A stretch of DNA of 57,452 nucleotides, taken from positions 1-57,452 of the forward strand of contig CANASS010000007.1 in assembly GCA_947364395.1 (NCBI GenBank), read 5' to 3'. Below, in pieces: positions 31,313 through 39,531 of the stretch. The DNA comes from an uncultured bacterium. GTDB taxonomy: Bacteria > Bacillota > Clostridia > Oscillospirales > Oscillospiraceae. The notes beneath the pieces are model-generated. The model searched no databases. It saw only the letters and a program-made list of their open reading frames with translations, and was not told the DNA's origin. Within the stretch, counting starts at the first letter, position 1. Every line of letters starts with the position of its first letter. The position numbers were made by a program, and so were the translations under genes.

Positions 31313-31434
31313 AGCTTGACCACTTCATTTCTCTTTGTCGGTATATGATCTTATTGTATTGTGTTCTTCCCGCGCCGTCAAGGGCAAAAGGCTGGGAAAA
31401 GGGGGAAAACGTCCAAACTTCGGACGGGAGACGG

Positions 31435-31469
31435 CAAAACAGGGGCCCGGTCTTTCAACCGGGCCCCTG
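31435..31469 (-). terminator. Terminator of ackA
   Basis: CAGGGGCCCGGT (31440-31451) pairs with ACCGGGCCCCTG (31458-31469). Read on the reverse strand, it is followed by TTTT. Confidence 0.8.
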
Positions 31470-31494
31470 TTTGAATACCTTTGGTTTTGCCGTG

Positions 31495-32688
31495 TCAGGC
31501 CAGCTCGGCGGTGTCCAGGGCGATCATCAGTTCCTCGTTGGTGGGGATGAGCAGCACCTTCACCTTGGAGTCGATGGCGGAGATAATGGCCTCCTTGCCC
31601 CGGATGTTGTTGGCATCCGGGTCCATCTTGATGCCCATGAACTCCAGGCCGGAGGCGATGGCCATGCGCTGGGGGGCGTCGTTCTCGCCCACGCCGGCGG
31701 TGAAGATGACGGCGTCCACCCCGCCCATGGCGGCGGCGTAGGCCCCGATATACTTCTTCACGCTGTAGCTGAACATATCCAGGGCCAGGGCGGCGCGCTG
31801 GTTGCCCTGTTCGGCGGCGGCGCCCAGGTCCCGGAAGTCGGAGGACACGCCGGACACGCCCTCCATGCCGGACTTCTTGTTGAGCACGTTGAGCATCTCC
31901 TTGATGTCCATGCCGTGCTTGTTCATCAGGTACTCCATGACGCCCGCGTCGATGTCGCCGGACCGGGTGCCCATGGGCAGGCCCGCCAGGGGAGTGAAGC
32001 CCATGGAGGTGTCCACGCTCTTGCCGTTGCACACGGCGGCGATGGAGGAGCCGTTGCCCAGGTGACAGGAGATGAGCTTCAGCGACTCGATGGGCTTGCC
32101 CAGCATGTCCGCCGCCCGCTGGGCGACATAGCGGTGGCTGGTGCCGTGGAAGCCGTAGCGGCGGACCTTGTCCTGCTCGTAGTACTCATAGGGCAGGGCG
32201 TAGGTGTAGGCCACGGGAGGCATGGTCTGATGGAAGGCGGTGTCGAACACGCCCACCTGGGGCACGTTGGGGCCCATGACGGCGGTGCAGGCCTTGATGC
32301 CGGTGATATTGGCGGGGTTGTGCAGGGGGGCCAGGGGGATGTTCTCTTCCAGGGCGGCCATCACCCTGTCGTCGATCTTGACGGAGCAGGCGAAAGTCTC
32401 GCCGCCGTGGACCACCCGGTGGCCCACCGCCTCGATCTCGTCCATGGAGGAGATCACGCCGCCGTTGGGGTTGACCAGTGCGGTGAGCACCGCCTGGATG
32501 GCCTCGGCGTGGGTGGGCATACTGACATCCGCCGCGTCCACGGTGGGCTTGCCCGGGGCCTTGTAGGTGAATTTGCCGTCGATGCCGATGCGCTCACACA
32601 GGCCTTTGGCCAGCACTTCACGGCTGTCGGTGTCCAGCAGCTGGTACTTTAGGGAAGAGCTGCCGGCGTTGATGACGAGAACTTTCAT
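31495..32688 (-). CDS. ackA: Acetate kinase
   Basis: 397 residues. VLVINAGSSSLKYQL (phosphate 1), AVGHRVVHGGE, FDTAFHQTMPP, GFHGTSHRYVAQRA and VFTAGVGENDAP are the ASKHA-fold signatures. It makes ATP and acetate from acetyl phosphate in fermentation. ATG 32688 follows AAAGGAG. No pta is adjacent. It is divergent from tmcAL, which also uses acetate. Confidence 0.96.
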   Translation of the reverse strand: MKVLVINAGSSSLKYQLLDTDSREVLAKGLCERIGIDGKFTYKAPGKPTVDAADVSMPTHAEAIQAVLTALVNPNGGVISSMDEIEAVGHRVVHGGETFACSVKIDDRVMAALEENIPLAPLHNPANITGIKACTAVMGPNVPQVGVFDTAFHQTMPPVAYTYALPYEYYEQDKVRRYGFHGTSHRYVAQRAADMLGKPIESLKLISCHLGNGSSIAAVCNGKSVDTSMGFTPLAGLPMGTRSGDIDAGVMEYLMNKHGMDIKEMLNVLNKKSGMEGVSGVSSDFRDLGAAAEQGNQRAALALDMFSYSVKKYIGAYAAAMGGVDAVIFTAGVGENDAPQRMAIASGLEFMGIKMDPDANNIRGKEAIISAIDSKVKVLLIPTNEELMIALDTAELA

Positions 32689-32830
32689 GTTCCGCACTCC
32701 TTTGTTTCGGGCCCCGCGCGCGGTGGCCGCTTTGTGATATCTGGGTATTTACTTTGGCGTCTCCAATGTATATAATGAGGGGACGCCCGAGGTATCCGTG
32801 ACCGCGCCGCGGTCATTTTTTAACGGACAT

Positions 32831-32859
32831 ATTATACTACGGCGGCGGCAATATCGCAA
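32831..32859 (-). promoter_or_regulatory. Sigma-A promoter of ackA
   Basis: On the reverse strand TTGCGA (32859-32854), 17 bases, TATAAT (32836-32831). The leader of about 140 bases contains a hairpin GGCGTCTCC / GGGGACGCC (32756-32788). Confidence 0.65.
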
Positions 32860-32876
32860 GTATTTTTCTCGTTTTT

Positions 32877-33197
32877 GACAAGGAGAAGCGCGAGCGCAGG
32901 CTGGCAGGCCCGGATGGATCGGAGCGAAGGCTGGAAACCGAAGATTTGCGGAGCAAATCTGTTTCCAGCCTGAGTCGGAGGGAAGCCGGGCCGTCAAGCC
33001 AGCCCAGCGCGAGCGTGACAAGGAGAAGCGCGGAGAAGCGGGCAGTGAGGGAGCTTGGACCGGAGCGAGGACAAAAGCCCCGCCGCCGCAGGGCGGAGGC
33101 GGGTTTTGTCAGAGGCGGAGGGAAAGCGACCGAACGTCCTGACCGCTTCGCAGCGTGACAAGGAGAAGCGTGAGCGCAGGCTGGCATGCCGGATGGA
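32877..33197 (+). repeat. Direct repeats in the ackA-tmcAL divergent region
   Basis: A 41-42-base unit starting GACAAGGAGAAGCG and GAGCGCAGGCTGGCA occurs at 32877-32918 and 33157-33197, with a partial copy at 33017-33033. Between them lies a hairpin GGCTGGAAAC / GTTTCCAGCC (about 32929-32969) enclosing GATTTG / CAAATC. No gene is supported here. The repeats may be dispersed family members elsewhere in the genome. Confidence 0.7.
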
Positions 33198-33226
33198 CCG
33201 AAACGGAGAGAAAGGGAGGGGACCCG

Positions 33227-34348
33227 ATGGCGGTGGCGGGCATTATAGCGGAGTACAACCCATTTCACGCCGGACATGCCCTCCACATCCGGGAGACCCG
33301 CCGCCTGCTGGGGGACTGCGCCGTGGCCGTTGTGATGAGCGGTCATTTCGTCCAGCGGGGGGACTGCGCCGTCTTGGACAAGTGGACCCGGGCCCGGGCC
33401 GCCCTGGAAGGGGGCGCGGACCTGGTGCTGGAGCTGCCCACCGTCTGGGCGGCCTCCTCGGCGGAGTCCTTCGCCCGGGGCGCGGTGGAGCTGCTGGCCG
33501 CTTCGGGGGTGGTCACCCACCTGTCCTTTGGCAGCGAAGGAGGGGACGTGGAAGCACTTCAGCAGGTGGCCGCATGCCTGGACAGCGGGGCATGTCAAGC
33601 GGGGCTGCGCCGCTTTTTGGATGAGGGGATGCCCTTCGCCGCCTGCCGTCAGGCGGCGGTGCGGGATATGCTTGGGAGGGATTTGGCCGGTCTGCTGTCC
33701 CAGCCCAACAACAATTTGGGCGTGGAGTATATCCGGGCGCTGAACGCCCTGGACAGCCAGATCCGCCCCGTCACCGTCCTCCGGGCGGGGGCGGGCCACG
33801 ACGGGGGAGAGCACCCCCGGTATCCCTCCGCCTCCTTTGTCCGGGAAAAGATCCTGGCAGGGGAGCTGGACGCGGAAAACCCCGCCAGCCTGAAATACGG
33901 CGAGCGGGGGGCGCTGGCCCTGCTTCGCGCCATGGACGAGGAGGATTTTGCCGCCCTGCCGGACTGCGGAGAGGGACTGTCCAACCGAATCCTCCGGGCG
34001 GTGCGCCAGGGGCGGACGCTGGAGGAGGTCTACAGCCTGTCCAAAACCAAGCGGTACGCCCACGCCCGCATCCGCCGGGCGGCGCTGTGGGGCGCCCTGG
34101 GGCTGCGGGCCTGTGACCGGCCCGGCCATCCCGCCTATCTCCGGGTGCTGGGGGCCAGCGGACGGGGCAGGGAGCTGCTGCGGGAGATGAAGGACCGGGC
34201 GGCCCTGCCTGTTCTTACCAAGCCCGCCCACGGAAAGGGCATCCCCCTGCTGGAGCTGGAGGCCCGGTGTACGGATTTTTACCAGCTGTGCCGGAAAGCG
34301 CCGGGGCCCTGCGGGCTGGAGTGGACCACTAACCCGGTTATGTTGTGA
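33227..34348 (+). CDS. tmcAL: tRNA(Met) cytidine acetate ligase
   Basis: 373 residues. The nucleotidyltransferase motif NPFHAGHALHI (HxGH) lies at residues 11-21, followed by VVMSGHFVQRGDCAVLDKW and VLELPTVWAASSAE, typical of TmcAL (formerly DUF795/YlbM). The enzyme activates acetate with ATP and forms N4-acetylcytidine at position 34 of elongator tRNA-Met. ATG 33227 follows GGGAGGGGACCC. Proximity to ackA is a common arrangement in Firmicutes. Confidence 0.92.
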   Translation: MAVAGIIAEYNPFHAGHALHIRETRRLLGDCAVAVVMSGHFVQRGDCAVLDKWTRARAALEGGADLVLELPTVWAASSAESFARGAVELLAASGVVTHLSFGSEGGDVEALQQVAACLDSGACQAGLRRFLDEGMPFAACRQAAVRDMLGRDLAGLLSQPNNNLGVEYIRALNALDSQIRPVTVLRAGAGHDGGEHPRYPSASFVREKILAGELDAENPASLKYGERGALALLRAMDEEDFAALPDCGEGLSNRILRAVRQGRTLEEVYSLSKTKRYAHARIRRAALWGALGLRACDRPGHPAYLRVLGASGRGRELLREMKDRAALPVLTKPAHGKGIPLLELEARCTDFYQLCRKAPGPCGLEWTTNPVML

Positions 34349-34604
34349 GGGTCAAACGACCCAATTCCATCCCCAGTTTCAGTGCGGCTTCAAAAATCAT
34401 TTCCTCATGCAGCGTTTCCCGCCTGCCGTCTAATGATGTGTAGGTGTCCAGCAGAACAGTGGCGCTTTTTCCAGATATGAGCTCCAATTCCTCTAGAACA
34501 GCCAATTTGGCCTTTGCAAACGCTCTGATTTGTTCTTGGTACTCTGGCGTGACGGCTATGTTTTCATTTGCAAGGGCGTATAATGCCGAAGCTGCTTTGT
34601 TCAT
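34338..34604 (-). CDS. Small helical protein divergent to an Xre regulator
   Basis: 88 residues starting MNKAASALYALANENIAVTP after AGGAGGGAATC. It appears all helical with a charged middle and the ending FEAALKLGMELGRLT, a pattern (helix with spaced Gly near the C terminus) seen in small clostridial DUF6809-like proteins. No catalytic motif is seen. It faces the Xre gene across a short promoter region with two identical repeats, so it is probably controlled by that regulator. Composition is less GC-rich than the core. The same arrangement recurs at 43726-44328. Confidence 0.65.
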   Translation of the reverse strand: MNKAASALYALANENIAVTPEYQEQIRAFAKAKLAVLEELELISGKSATVLLDTYTSLDGRRETLHEEMIFEAALKLGMELGRLTLTT

Positions 34605-34624
34605 AAATGATTCCCTCCTATATG

Positions 34625-34678
34625 ATAGGAAATTTAAGTCCTGATCCTAAGCCGCATTATATAGGAAATTTAAGTCCT
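34625..34678. promoter_or_regulatory. Twin operator between divergent genes
   Basis: ATAGGAAATTTAAGTCCT occurs exactly twice (34625-34642 and 34661-34678), 36 bases apart. Each is an imperfect palindrome with AGGA/TCCT ends, suited to a dimeric Xre repressor encoded next door. Confidence 0.65.
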
Positions 34679-34694
34679 TGTCAAGGGGGTTGCT

Positions 34695-34907
34695 ATGCGA
34701 GATTTCAGTGAAGTTCTCCGTGAGCTGCGGGCGGAGAAAAATGTGTCCCAAAGGGCGCTGGGAGAGGTCCTGGGTGTCAGCGACCGCAATATTCGGTTTT
34801 ATGAAACCGGCGAACACCGTCCGGACTTTGACGGCCTGTTAACGCTGGCCGACTATTTTCAAGTCTCCCTGGATTACCTGGTGGGCCGGAGCGAAGAAAG
34901 GAAATGA
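34695..34907 (+). CDS. Xre-family (Cro/CI) helix-turn-helix regulator
   Basis: 70 residues: VLRELRAEKNVSQRALGEVL, then GVSDRNIRFYETGEHRPDFD and LADYFQVSLDYLVGRSEE, the complete single-domain HTH_3 fold. The ATG lies 17 bases beyond the second operator, so autoregulation is likely. Its stop overlaps the pepT start region (AAATGA). Confidence 0.85.
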   Translation: MRDFSEVLRELRAEKNVSQRALGEVLGVSDRNIRFYETGEHRPDFDGLLTLADYFQVSLDYLVGRSEERK

Positions 34908-36130
34908 TTGATATGCGCGCCTATGAACGCCTTTTAAAGTACGTGAAAATCTACACCGAGTCCTCCCCGGATACCGGGGCCACCCCCTCCACCCCCGGCC
35001 AGTGGGACCTGGCCCGGCTGCTGGAGGAGGAGCTGAAGGAACTGGGATTGGAAAACCCTTCCGTCAACGAGCACTGTATCGTCACCGCATGGATGCCCGC
35101 CGCCCCCGGCTGCGAGGCCGCGCCCCCTCTGGGCCTGCTGGCCCATATGGACACCGCCCCCGCTTTCTCCGGCAGGGACGTGAACCCCGTTATACATGAA
35201 AACTACGGCGGAGGCGATATTGTCCTGCCCAAGGAGGGCCGGGTGATCCGGGCCGCTGATTTTCCTTTCCTGGCGGGACTCAAGGGCAAGACCCTCATCA
35301 CCGCCGACGGCTCCACCCTGCTGGGGGCGGACGACAAGGCGGGGGTGGCTGAGATCATGACCCTGTGCGAGCGACTTCAGGCGGAAAATCTCCCCCACGG
35401 GCGGCTGTGCATTGCGTTTACCCCCGACGAGGAGATCGGCGAGGGCCCCGACCACTTTGACGTGGCCGCCTTCGGAGCCAAATACGCCTACACCGTGGAC
35501 GGGGGCGCGGCGGGGTCCATTGAGTTTGAGAACTTCAACGCCGCCTCTGCGGTGGTGGACATTGCCGGGGTGTCCGTCCACCCCGGCGGGGCCAAGGGCG
35601 TCATGGAGAACGCCCTGCTCATCGCCCAGGAGCTCAACGCTTTGCTGCCCCCCGGCGCCGTCCCCGCCAAGACTGAGGGCTACCAGGGCTTCTTCCACCT
35701 GGACCGGCTGGAGGGCGCCGCCGCCCAGGCCCGGATGGAGTATATCATCCGGGACCACGACAAGGGGGAGTTCACGGTGAAAAAGGCCCTGCTCCAGCGG
35801 GCCGCAGCCCAAGTCCAGGCCGCCCACCCCACGGCCAGGGTGGAGGCCGTGGTGAAGGACACCTATTACAATATGAAGGAGAAGCTGGCGGACTGTATGC
35901 ACCTGGTGGACAACGCCAAGCGGGCGGCGGAGCTGGCGGGGCTGGTCCCCACGGTGAAGCCCATCCGGGGAGGCACCGACGGGGCCCGGCTGAGCTATAT
36001 GGGCCTGCCCTGTCCCAACCTGGGCACCGGCGGCTACAATTTCCACGGGCCCCAGGAGCTGGCCTGCGTGGAGGAGATGGACGGGGTGGTGGACATGCTG
36101 GTCCAACTTGTGGCGCTGTACAGCAAATGA
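34904..36130 (+). CDS. pepT: Peptidase T (tripeptide aminopeptidase)
   Basis: 408 residues of the M20B family. Zinc ligands are in LGLLAHMDTAPAFSG, the bridging Asp in TLLGADDKAGVAEIM, the catalytic Glu in AFTPDEEIGEG and the later ligand in the GGTDGARLSYMGLPCPN region; PNLGTGGYNFHGPQE carries the final His. It cleaves N-terminal residues from tripeptides in the cytoplasm. Start 34904 overlaps the regulator stop; 34913 is an alternative ATG. Confidence 0.94.
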   Translation: MIDMRAYERLLKYVKIYTESSPDTGATPSTPGQWDLARLLEEELKELGLENPSVNEHCIVTAWMPAAPGCEAAPPLGLLAHMDTAPAFSGRDVNPVIHENYGGGDIVLPKEGRVIRAADFPFLAGLKGKTLITADGSTLLGADDKAGVAEIMTLCERLQAENLPHGRLCIAFTPDEEIGEGPDHFDVAAFGAKYAYTVDGGAAGSIEFENFNAASAVVDIAGVSVHPGGAKGVMENALLIAQELNALLPPGAVPAKTEGYQGFFHLDRLEGAAAQARMEYIIRDHDKGEFTVKKALLQRAAAQVQAAHPTARVEAVVKDTYYNMKEKLADCMHLVDNAKRAAELAGLVPTVKPIRGGTDGARLSYMGLPCPNLGTGGYNFHGPQELACVEEMDGVVDMLVQLVALYSK

Positions 36131-36203
36131 TTCACAGTTTATTGATTATTTTCCAGGCTGGTTGGGGTAGAATGGTGTCAATGAGCGAAAAGGAGATCTG
36201 TCC

Positions 36204-37046
36204 ATGATATATCGAAACGATCACTACGGTCCCATCGACCGCTTCTGTGCCAAGCACCCCCGGTTCGGCATACCGAACCTTGCTATGTACATTGCCATCG
36301 GTCAGGTCATTGTGGGCGTACTCAGCCTGCTGCCTCCGCTGCGGAACCTGCTTTCTCTGCTGGTGTTCAGCCGGATGGCCATCCTCCACGGCCAGGTGTG
36401 GCGGCTGGTCACCTTCGTATTCGTGCCCACCACGGTCAACCCCTTCTATCTGCTGCTGGGGTGCTATGTGATCTACTGGACGGGCCAGATGCTGGAGCGG
36501 GAGTGGGGGACGGCAAAGTTCAGCCTGTTCTACCTGTGCGGGGTGCTGTGGTCCATCCTAGGCGGCTTGATCCTGGGGCTGGCCGACATCTATTACATCC
36601 ACCTGTCCTTCTTCCTGGTGATCGCCACCATGTACAGCGAGATGCAGGTGCTGTTCATGTTCGTCCTGCCCATCAAGATGAAGTGGCTGGCCCTGCTGGA
36701 CGTGGCCCTCATCCTCTTGCAGGGGCTGGAGAGCGGCCCCTATGTGGTCCTGCTGGCCCTGCCCAGCTTTATCAACTACTTCATCTTCACCTGGTCCTTC
36801 TGGTCGGTGAAGCTGGGCTTCATGCGCCGCCAGGCGGACCCCCAGGTCATCAACTTCAAGCGGGCCAGGAAGCAGGCGGAGAAAAAGGCCCGGGAGACCG
36901 GGGGCTACCTGCACAAGTGCGCGGTGTGCGGCGTCACCGACCAGGACGATCCCAGCCTGGAGTTCCGCTACTGCTCCAAGTGCGACGGGTACTACTGCTA
37001 CTGCGCCAACCACATCAACAACCATATCCATATCAGAAATGACTGA
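36204..37046 (+). CDS. Rhomboid-like membrane protein with C-terminal zinc ribbon
   Basis: 280 residues. After an N-terminal segment come about six membrane helices including VWRLVTFVFVPTTVNPFYLL and WGTAKFSLFYLCGVLWS, matching the rhomboid fold order (a WR-like loop and a G-x-x-x-F helix). The catalytic GxSG serine motif is not visible (HLSFFLVIATMYSEM is in that place), so it is likely an inactive rhomboid relative. The cytoplasmic tail has CAVCGVT and YCSKCDGYYCYC, two Cys pairs of a zinc ribbon. ATG 36204; AAAAGGAGA upstream. Confidence 0.75.
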   Translation: MIYRNDHYGPIDRFCAKHPRFGIPNLAMYIAIGQVIVGVLSLLPPLRNLLSLLVFSRMAILHGQVWRLVTFVFVPTTVNPFYLLLGCYVIYWTGQMLEREWGTAKFSLFYLCGVLWSILGGLILGLADIYYIHLSFFLVIATMYSEMQVLFMFVLPIKMKWLALLDVALILLQGLESGPYVVLLALPSFINYFIFTWSFWSVKLGFMRRQADPQVINFKRARKQAEKKARETGGYLHKCAVCGVTDQDDPSLEFRYCSKCDGYYCYCANHINNHIHIRND

Positions 37047-37089
37047 GCCCTTTGGGGCCAGACATGTCTGACAAGCCCCCCTTCATAGG

Positions 37090-38631
37090 ATGAGAGAGGA
37101 ACTCATCTTTGTGAAGGGGGGCGAGCTTTTGTCCACGATCCTGGCCGGGACCCTGCTGCTCACCGCCACCGGCCTGTTCTCCCAGGTGGTGGGGTTTTTA
37201 TACCGCATGGTCCTGTCCCGGCTCATCGGCGCGGAGACCATGGGGCTGTATCAGCTGGTGATGCCGGTGTACTCCATGCTCATGTCGGTGACCGCCGTGG
37301 GGCTGACGGTGGCGGTGTCCACCCTGTCCGCCCGCTACTACGCCCTGGGGGACGACGGCACGGTGAAGCTGGTGCTGCGCCGGGCGCTGAAAAATTTCCT
37401 GCTGCTGGCTCTCCCCCTGGGGCTGGCGGTGACGGTCCTGTCCGACCCTATCTCCGTCTACCTGCTGGGGGACGCCCGGACCCGGCTGGGGGTGGTGGTG
37501 ATGGTGCCCTGTATGCTGCTCACCGGGGTGGAAAACCTCCACAAGCACTGTTTTTACGGCATCGGCCGGGTGCGCCCCCCTGCCGCTGTGGAGACCGCCG
37601 AGCAGCTTATCCGGGCCGTGGCGGTGCTGGGGCTGCTCATCGCCCTGCTGCCCCGGTCCGCTGAGGAGACGGTGGGCCTCATCGCCCTGGGCATGGTGCT
37701 GTGCGAGGTGTTTTCCGCCTGCGCCCTCACCCTGCTGTTTCGGCGGCACTGGCGGCGTTTCCCTCCGGGGGAACCCCGGACAGACATCAGCGGGAAGCGC
37801 CTGATGTCCATCGCCGTGCCGGTGGGGGCAACCTCTCTACTGGGCACCCTGCTGGGGTCGGCCAACGCGGTGCTCATCCCGGCCAAGCTGGTGGAGGGGG
37901 GCATGACCCTGTCCGAGGCCATGGCGGAATTCGGGGTGCTCAGCGGCATGACCCTGCCCCTGCTGGGGCTGCCCACCGGCTTCATTGGGGCCTTGTGCCT
38001 GGTGATGGTGCCCGACCTGTCCAGGCGGACGGCCAAGGGGGACAGGCGGGCGGCGGGGGGCTTTCTGGACCGGGTGATGTCCGCCACCTCCCTGCTGATG
38101 GCCCCGGCCATGGCGCTGCTGACGGTAATTGGCCCCTCGGTGGGCCGGGCCATGTTCAATGACCCCAGGGTGGGGGAGCTGATGCTGCCCCTGGCTGTGG
38201 GCACCCTGCTGGGCTGCTGGCAGTCGGTGCTGTCCGGGGCCCTCAACGGGCTGGGCCTCCAGGGAAGAGCCGCCCGCAACGCCATCCTCAGCGACGTGGT
38301 CCAGCTGGCCTTCACCTTTTTTGCCGTGGCACGGTTCGGCCTGGCGGGGTTCGCGGCGGGATATGCGGCCTCCGGGCTGGCTGGCGCCGGGCTGAACCTG
38401 GCCTCCGTGCTTCGGGCGGTGGAGCTGCGGGTGAAGTGGTTTCGCTGGTTCGTCCGGCCCCTGCTGGCGGCAATCCTCATGGGGCTGTGGTGTAATCTGC
38501 TGTTCCGGGTGATGCTGGACGCCGGGTGCGGCCAGGGCTGGTCGGTACTGGTCTGCGTTCTGCTGGGGCTGGCGGTGTACGCCGCCGCTCTGCTGGCCCA
38601 GGGGCTTACTTTTTCTCGAGAGAAAAAGTAA
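37090..38631 (+). CDS. SpoVB/MOP-superfamily lipid flippase-like transporter
   Basis: 513 residues, about 14 membrane helices. TATGLFSQVVGFLYRMVLSR and GAETMGLYQLVMPVYSMLMS are the typical start of SpoVB/MurJ/Wzx proteins. SpoVB is needed for the spore cortex, and other members flip lipid-linked sugars. Which role applies here cannot be decided by sequence alone. The C terminus (TFSREKK) is encoded inside a palindrome, so the tail may have been changed by repeat insertion. The start at 37090 is uncertain; a GTG at 37111 is possible. Confidence 0.85.
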   Translation: MREELIFVKGGELLSTILAGTLLLTATGLFSQVVGFLYRMVLSRLIGAETMGLYQLVMPVYSMLMSVTAVGLTVAVSTLSARYYALGDDGTVKLVLRRALKNFLLLALPLGLAVTVLSDPISVYLLGDARTRLGVVVMVPCMLLTGVENLHKHCFYGIGRVRPPAAVETAEQLIRAVAVLGLLIALLPRSAEETVGLIALGMVLCEVFSACALTLLFRRHWRRFPPGEPRTDISGKRLMSIAVPVGATSLLGTLLGSANAVLIPAKLVEGGMTLSEAMAEFGVLSGMTLPLLGLPTGFIGALCLVMVPDLSRRTAKGDRRAAGGFLDRVMSATSLLMAPAMALLTVIGPSVGRAMFNDPRVGELMLPLAVGTLLGCWQSVLSGALNGLGLQGRAARNAILSDVVQLAFTFFAVARFGLAGFAAGYAASGLAGAGLNLASVLRAVELRVKWFRWFVRPLLAAILMGLWCNLLFRVMLDAGCGQGWSVLVCVLLGLAVYAAALLAQGLTFSREKK

Positions 38632-38640
38632 GCAAAAAGA
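38605..38640 (+). repeat. Palindrome at the end of the flippase gene plus GCAAAAAGA
   Basis: CTTACTTTTTCTC (38605-38617) and GAGAAAAAGTAAG (38620-38632) are exact complements, followed by CAAAAAGA. It contains the stop codon of the gene and belongs to the same class as 22525-22570. Confidence 0.65.
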
Positions 38641-38798
38641 GCTTTAGACCGCTTCCACCGTGGCGCGTAACATTCTGTGTTTCGACGGCCACGGGGCGGG
38701 GCGGTTGATGGACGCGGATGAAAAGCAGGCAAAAGGAGCCTTAGACTGCTTCCGCCGTGGCAGGTGATGTTCCGTGTTTCGACGGCCACGGGGCGGGA
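38632..38798 (+). repeat. Tandem pair of about 70-base repeats
   Basis: Copy 1 (from 38632) and copy 2 (from 38729) share GCAAAA-GAGC-TTAGAC-GCTTCC-CCGTGGC and the exact run GTGTTTCGACGGCCACGGGG, with a period of 97 bases. Within each copy CCGTGGC and GCCACGG can pair, so two similar hairpins would form in RNA. They separate the flippase and amidotransferase genes; no reading frame is supported. Confidence 0.75.
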
Positions 38799-38832
38799 CA
38801 GCGGTGGACACAAATCAAAGGAGAGATGTGGA

Positions 38833-39492
38833 ATGAGGCCGAAAATCCTGATCTCCACCGGCGGGGGGAACGCCGGAAATTATTTAGACGCGGTGAAGGC
38901 CGCTGGAGGAATGGGGGAGGCCCGGTATCTCCCCGCCCCGGACCTGTCTTATGACGGTCTGCTGCTGGCCGGCGGAGAGGACGTGGACCCTGCCCTGTTT
39001 GGCCAGGAAAACCAGGGCTCCCGAGGGATCGACCGGGCCCGGGACCAGGCGGAGCTGGCCCTGCTGGACGCCTTCTGCGGGGCGGGGAAGCCGGTGCTGG
39101 CCATCTGCCGGGGGCATCAGGTGGTCAACGTGTGGCTGGGGGGCGGTCTGATTCAGGACCTGGGGCCCCAGCTGGTTCCCTTCCACCAGCAGGAGCGGGG
39201 CGATCAGGTCCACCCCATCCAGGCGGAGCGGGGGACCCTGCTTCACCGGCTGTATGGCCCGGTGTTCCCGGTGAACAGCAGCCATCACCAGGGCCTGGGA
39301 CGGCTGGGCCGGGGACTGCGGGCCGCAGCCTGGGCCGAGGACGGAGTGGTGGAGGCGGTGGAGCACGACGCGCTCCCCCTGATCTGCGTCCAGTTCCACC
39401 CGGAGCGGTTGACGGGAGGGCTGGCCCGGATGGATACGGTGGACGGCGGGGCGCTGTTCCGGGTTTTTTTGGAGCTGTGCCGCGTAAAATGA
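38833..39492 (+). CDS. Class I glutamine amidotransferase (PuuD/peptidase C26-like)
   Basis: 219 residues. The nucleophile Cys is in PVLAICRGHQVVNVWLGG, preceded by LLLAGGEDVDPALFGQE (family signature) and followed by the catalytic His/Glu in CVQFHPERL. The set resembles gamma-glutamyl-GABA hydrolases. The protein is slightly short for the family. ATG 38833 follows AAAGGAGAGATG. Confidence 0.87.
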   Translation: MRPKILISTGGGNAGNYLDAVKAAGGMGEARYLPAPDLSYDGLLLAGGEDVDPALFGQENQGSRGIDRARDQAELALLDAFCGAGKPVLAICRGHQVVNVWLGGGLIQDLGPQLVPFHQQERGDQVHPIQAERGTLLHRLYGPVFPVNSSHHQGLGRLGRGLRAAAWAEDGVVEAVEHDALPLICVQFHPERLTGGLARMDTVDGGALFRVFLELCRVK

Positions 39493-39496
39493 AAAC

Positions 39497-39531
39497 GAGA
39501 GCGCCGGGGCGGTTGCCCCGGCGCTTCTCTG
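39497..39531. terminator. Terminator between convergent genes
   Basis: GAGAGCGCCGGGGC and GCCCCGGCGCTTCTC around GGTT, with A/T-rich flanks on both sides. Confidence 0.75.

Noticed and set aside
32877..33197. CRISPR-like direct repeats
   Set aside because: Only two full copies, spacing far larger than CRISPR spacers, no cas genes anywhere in the window.
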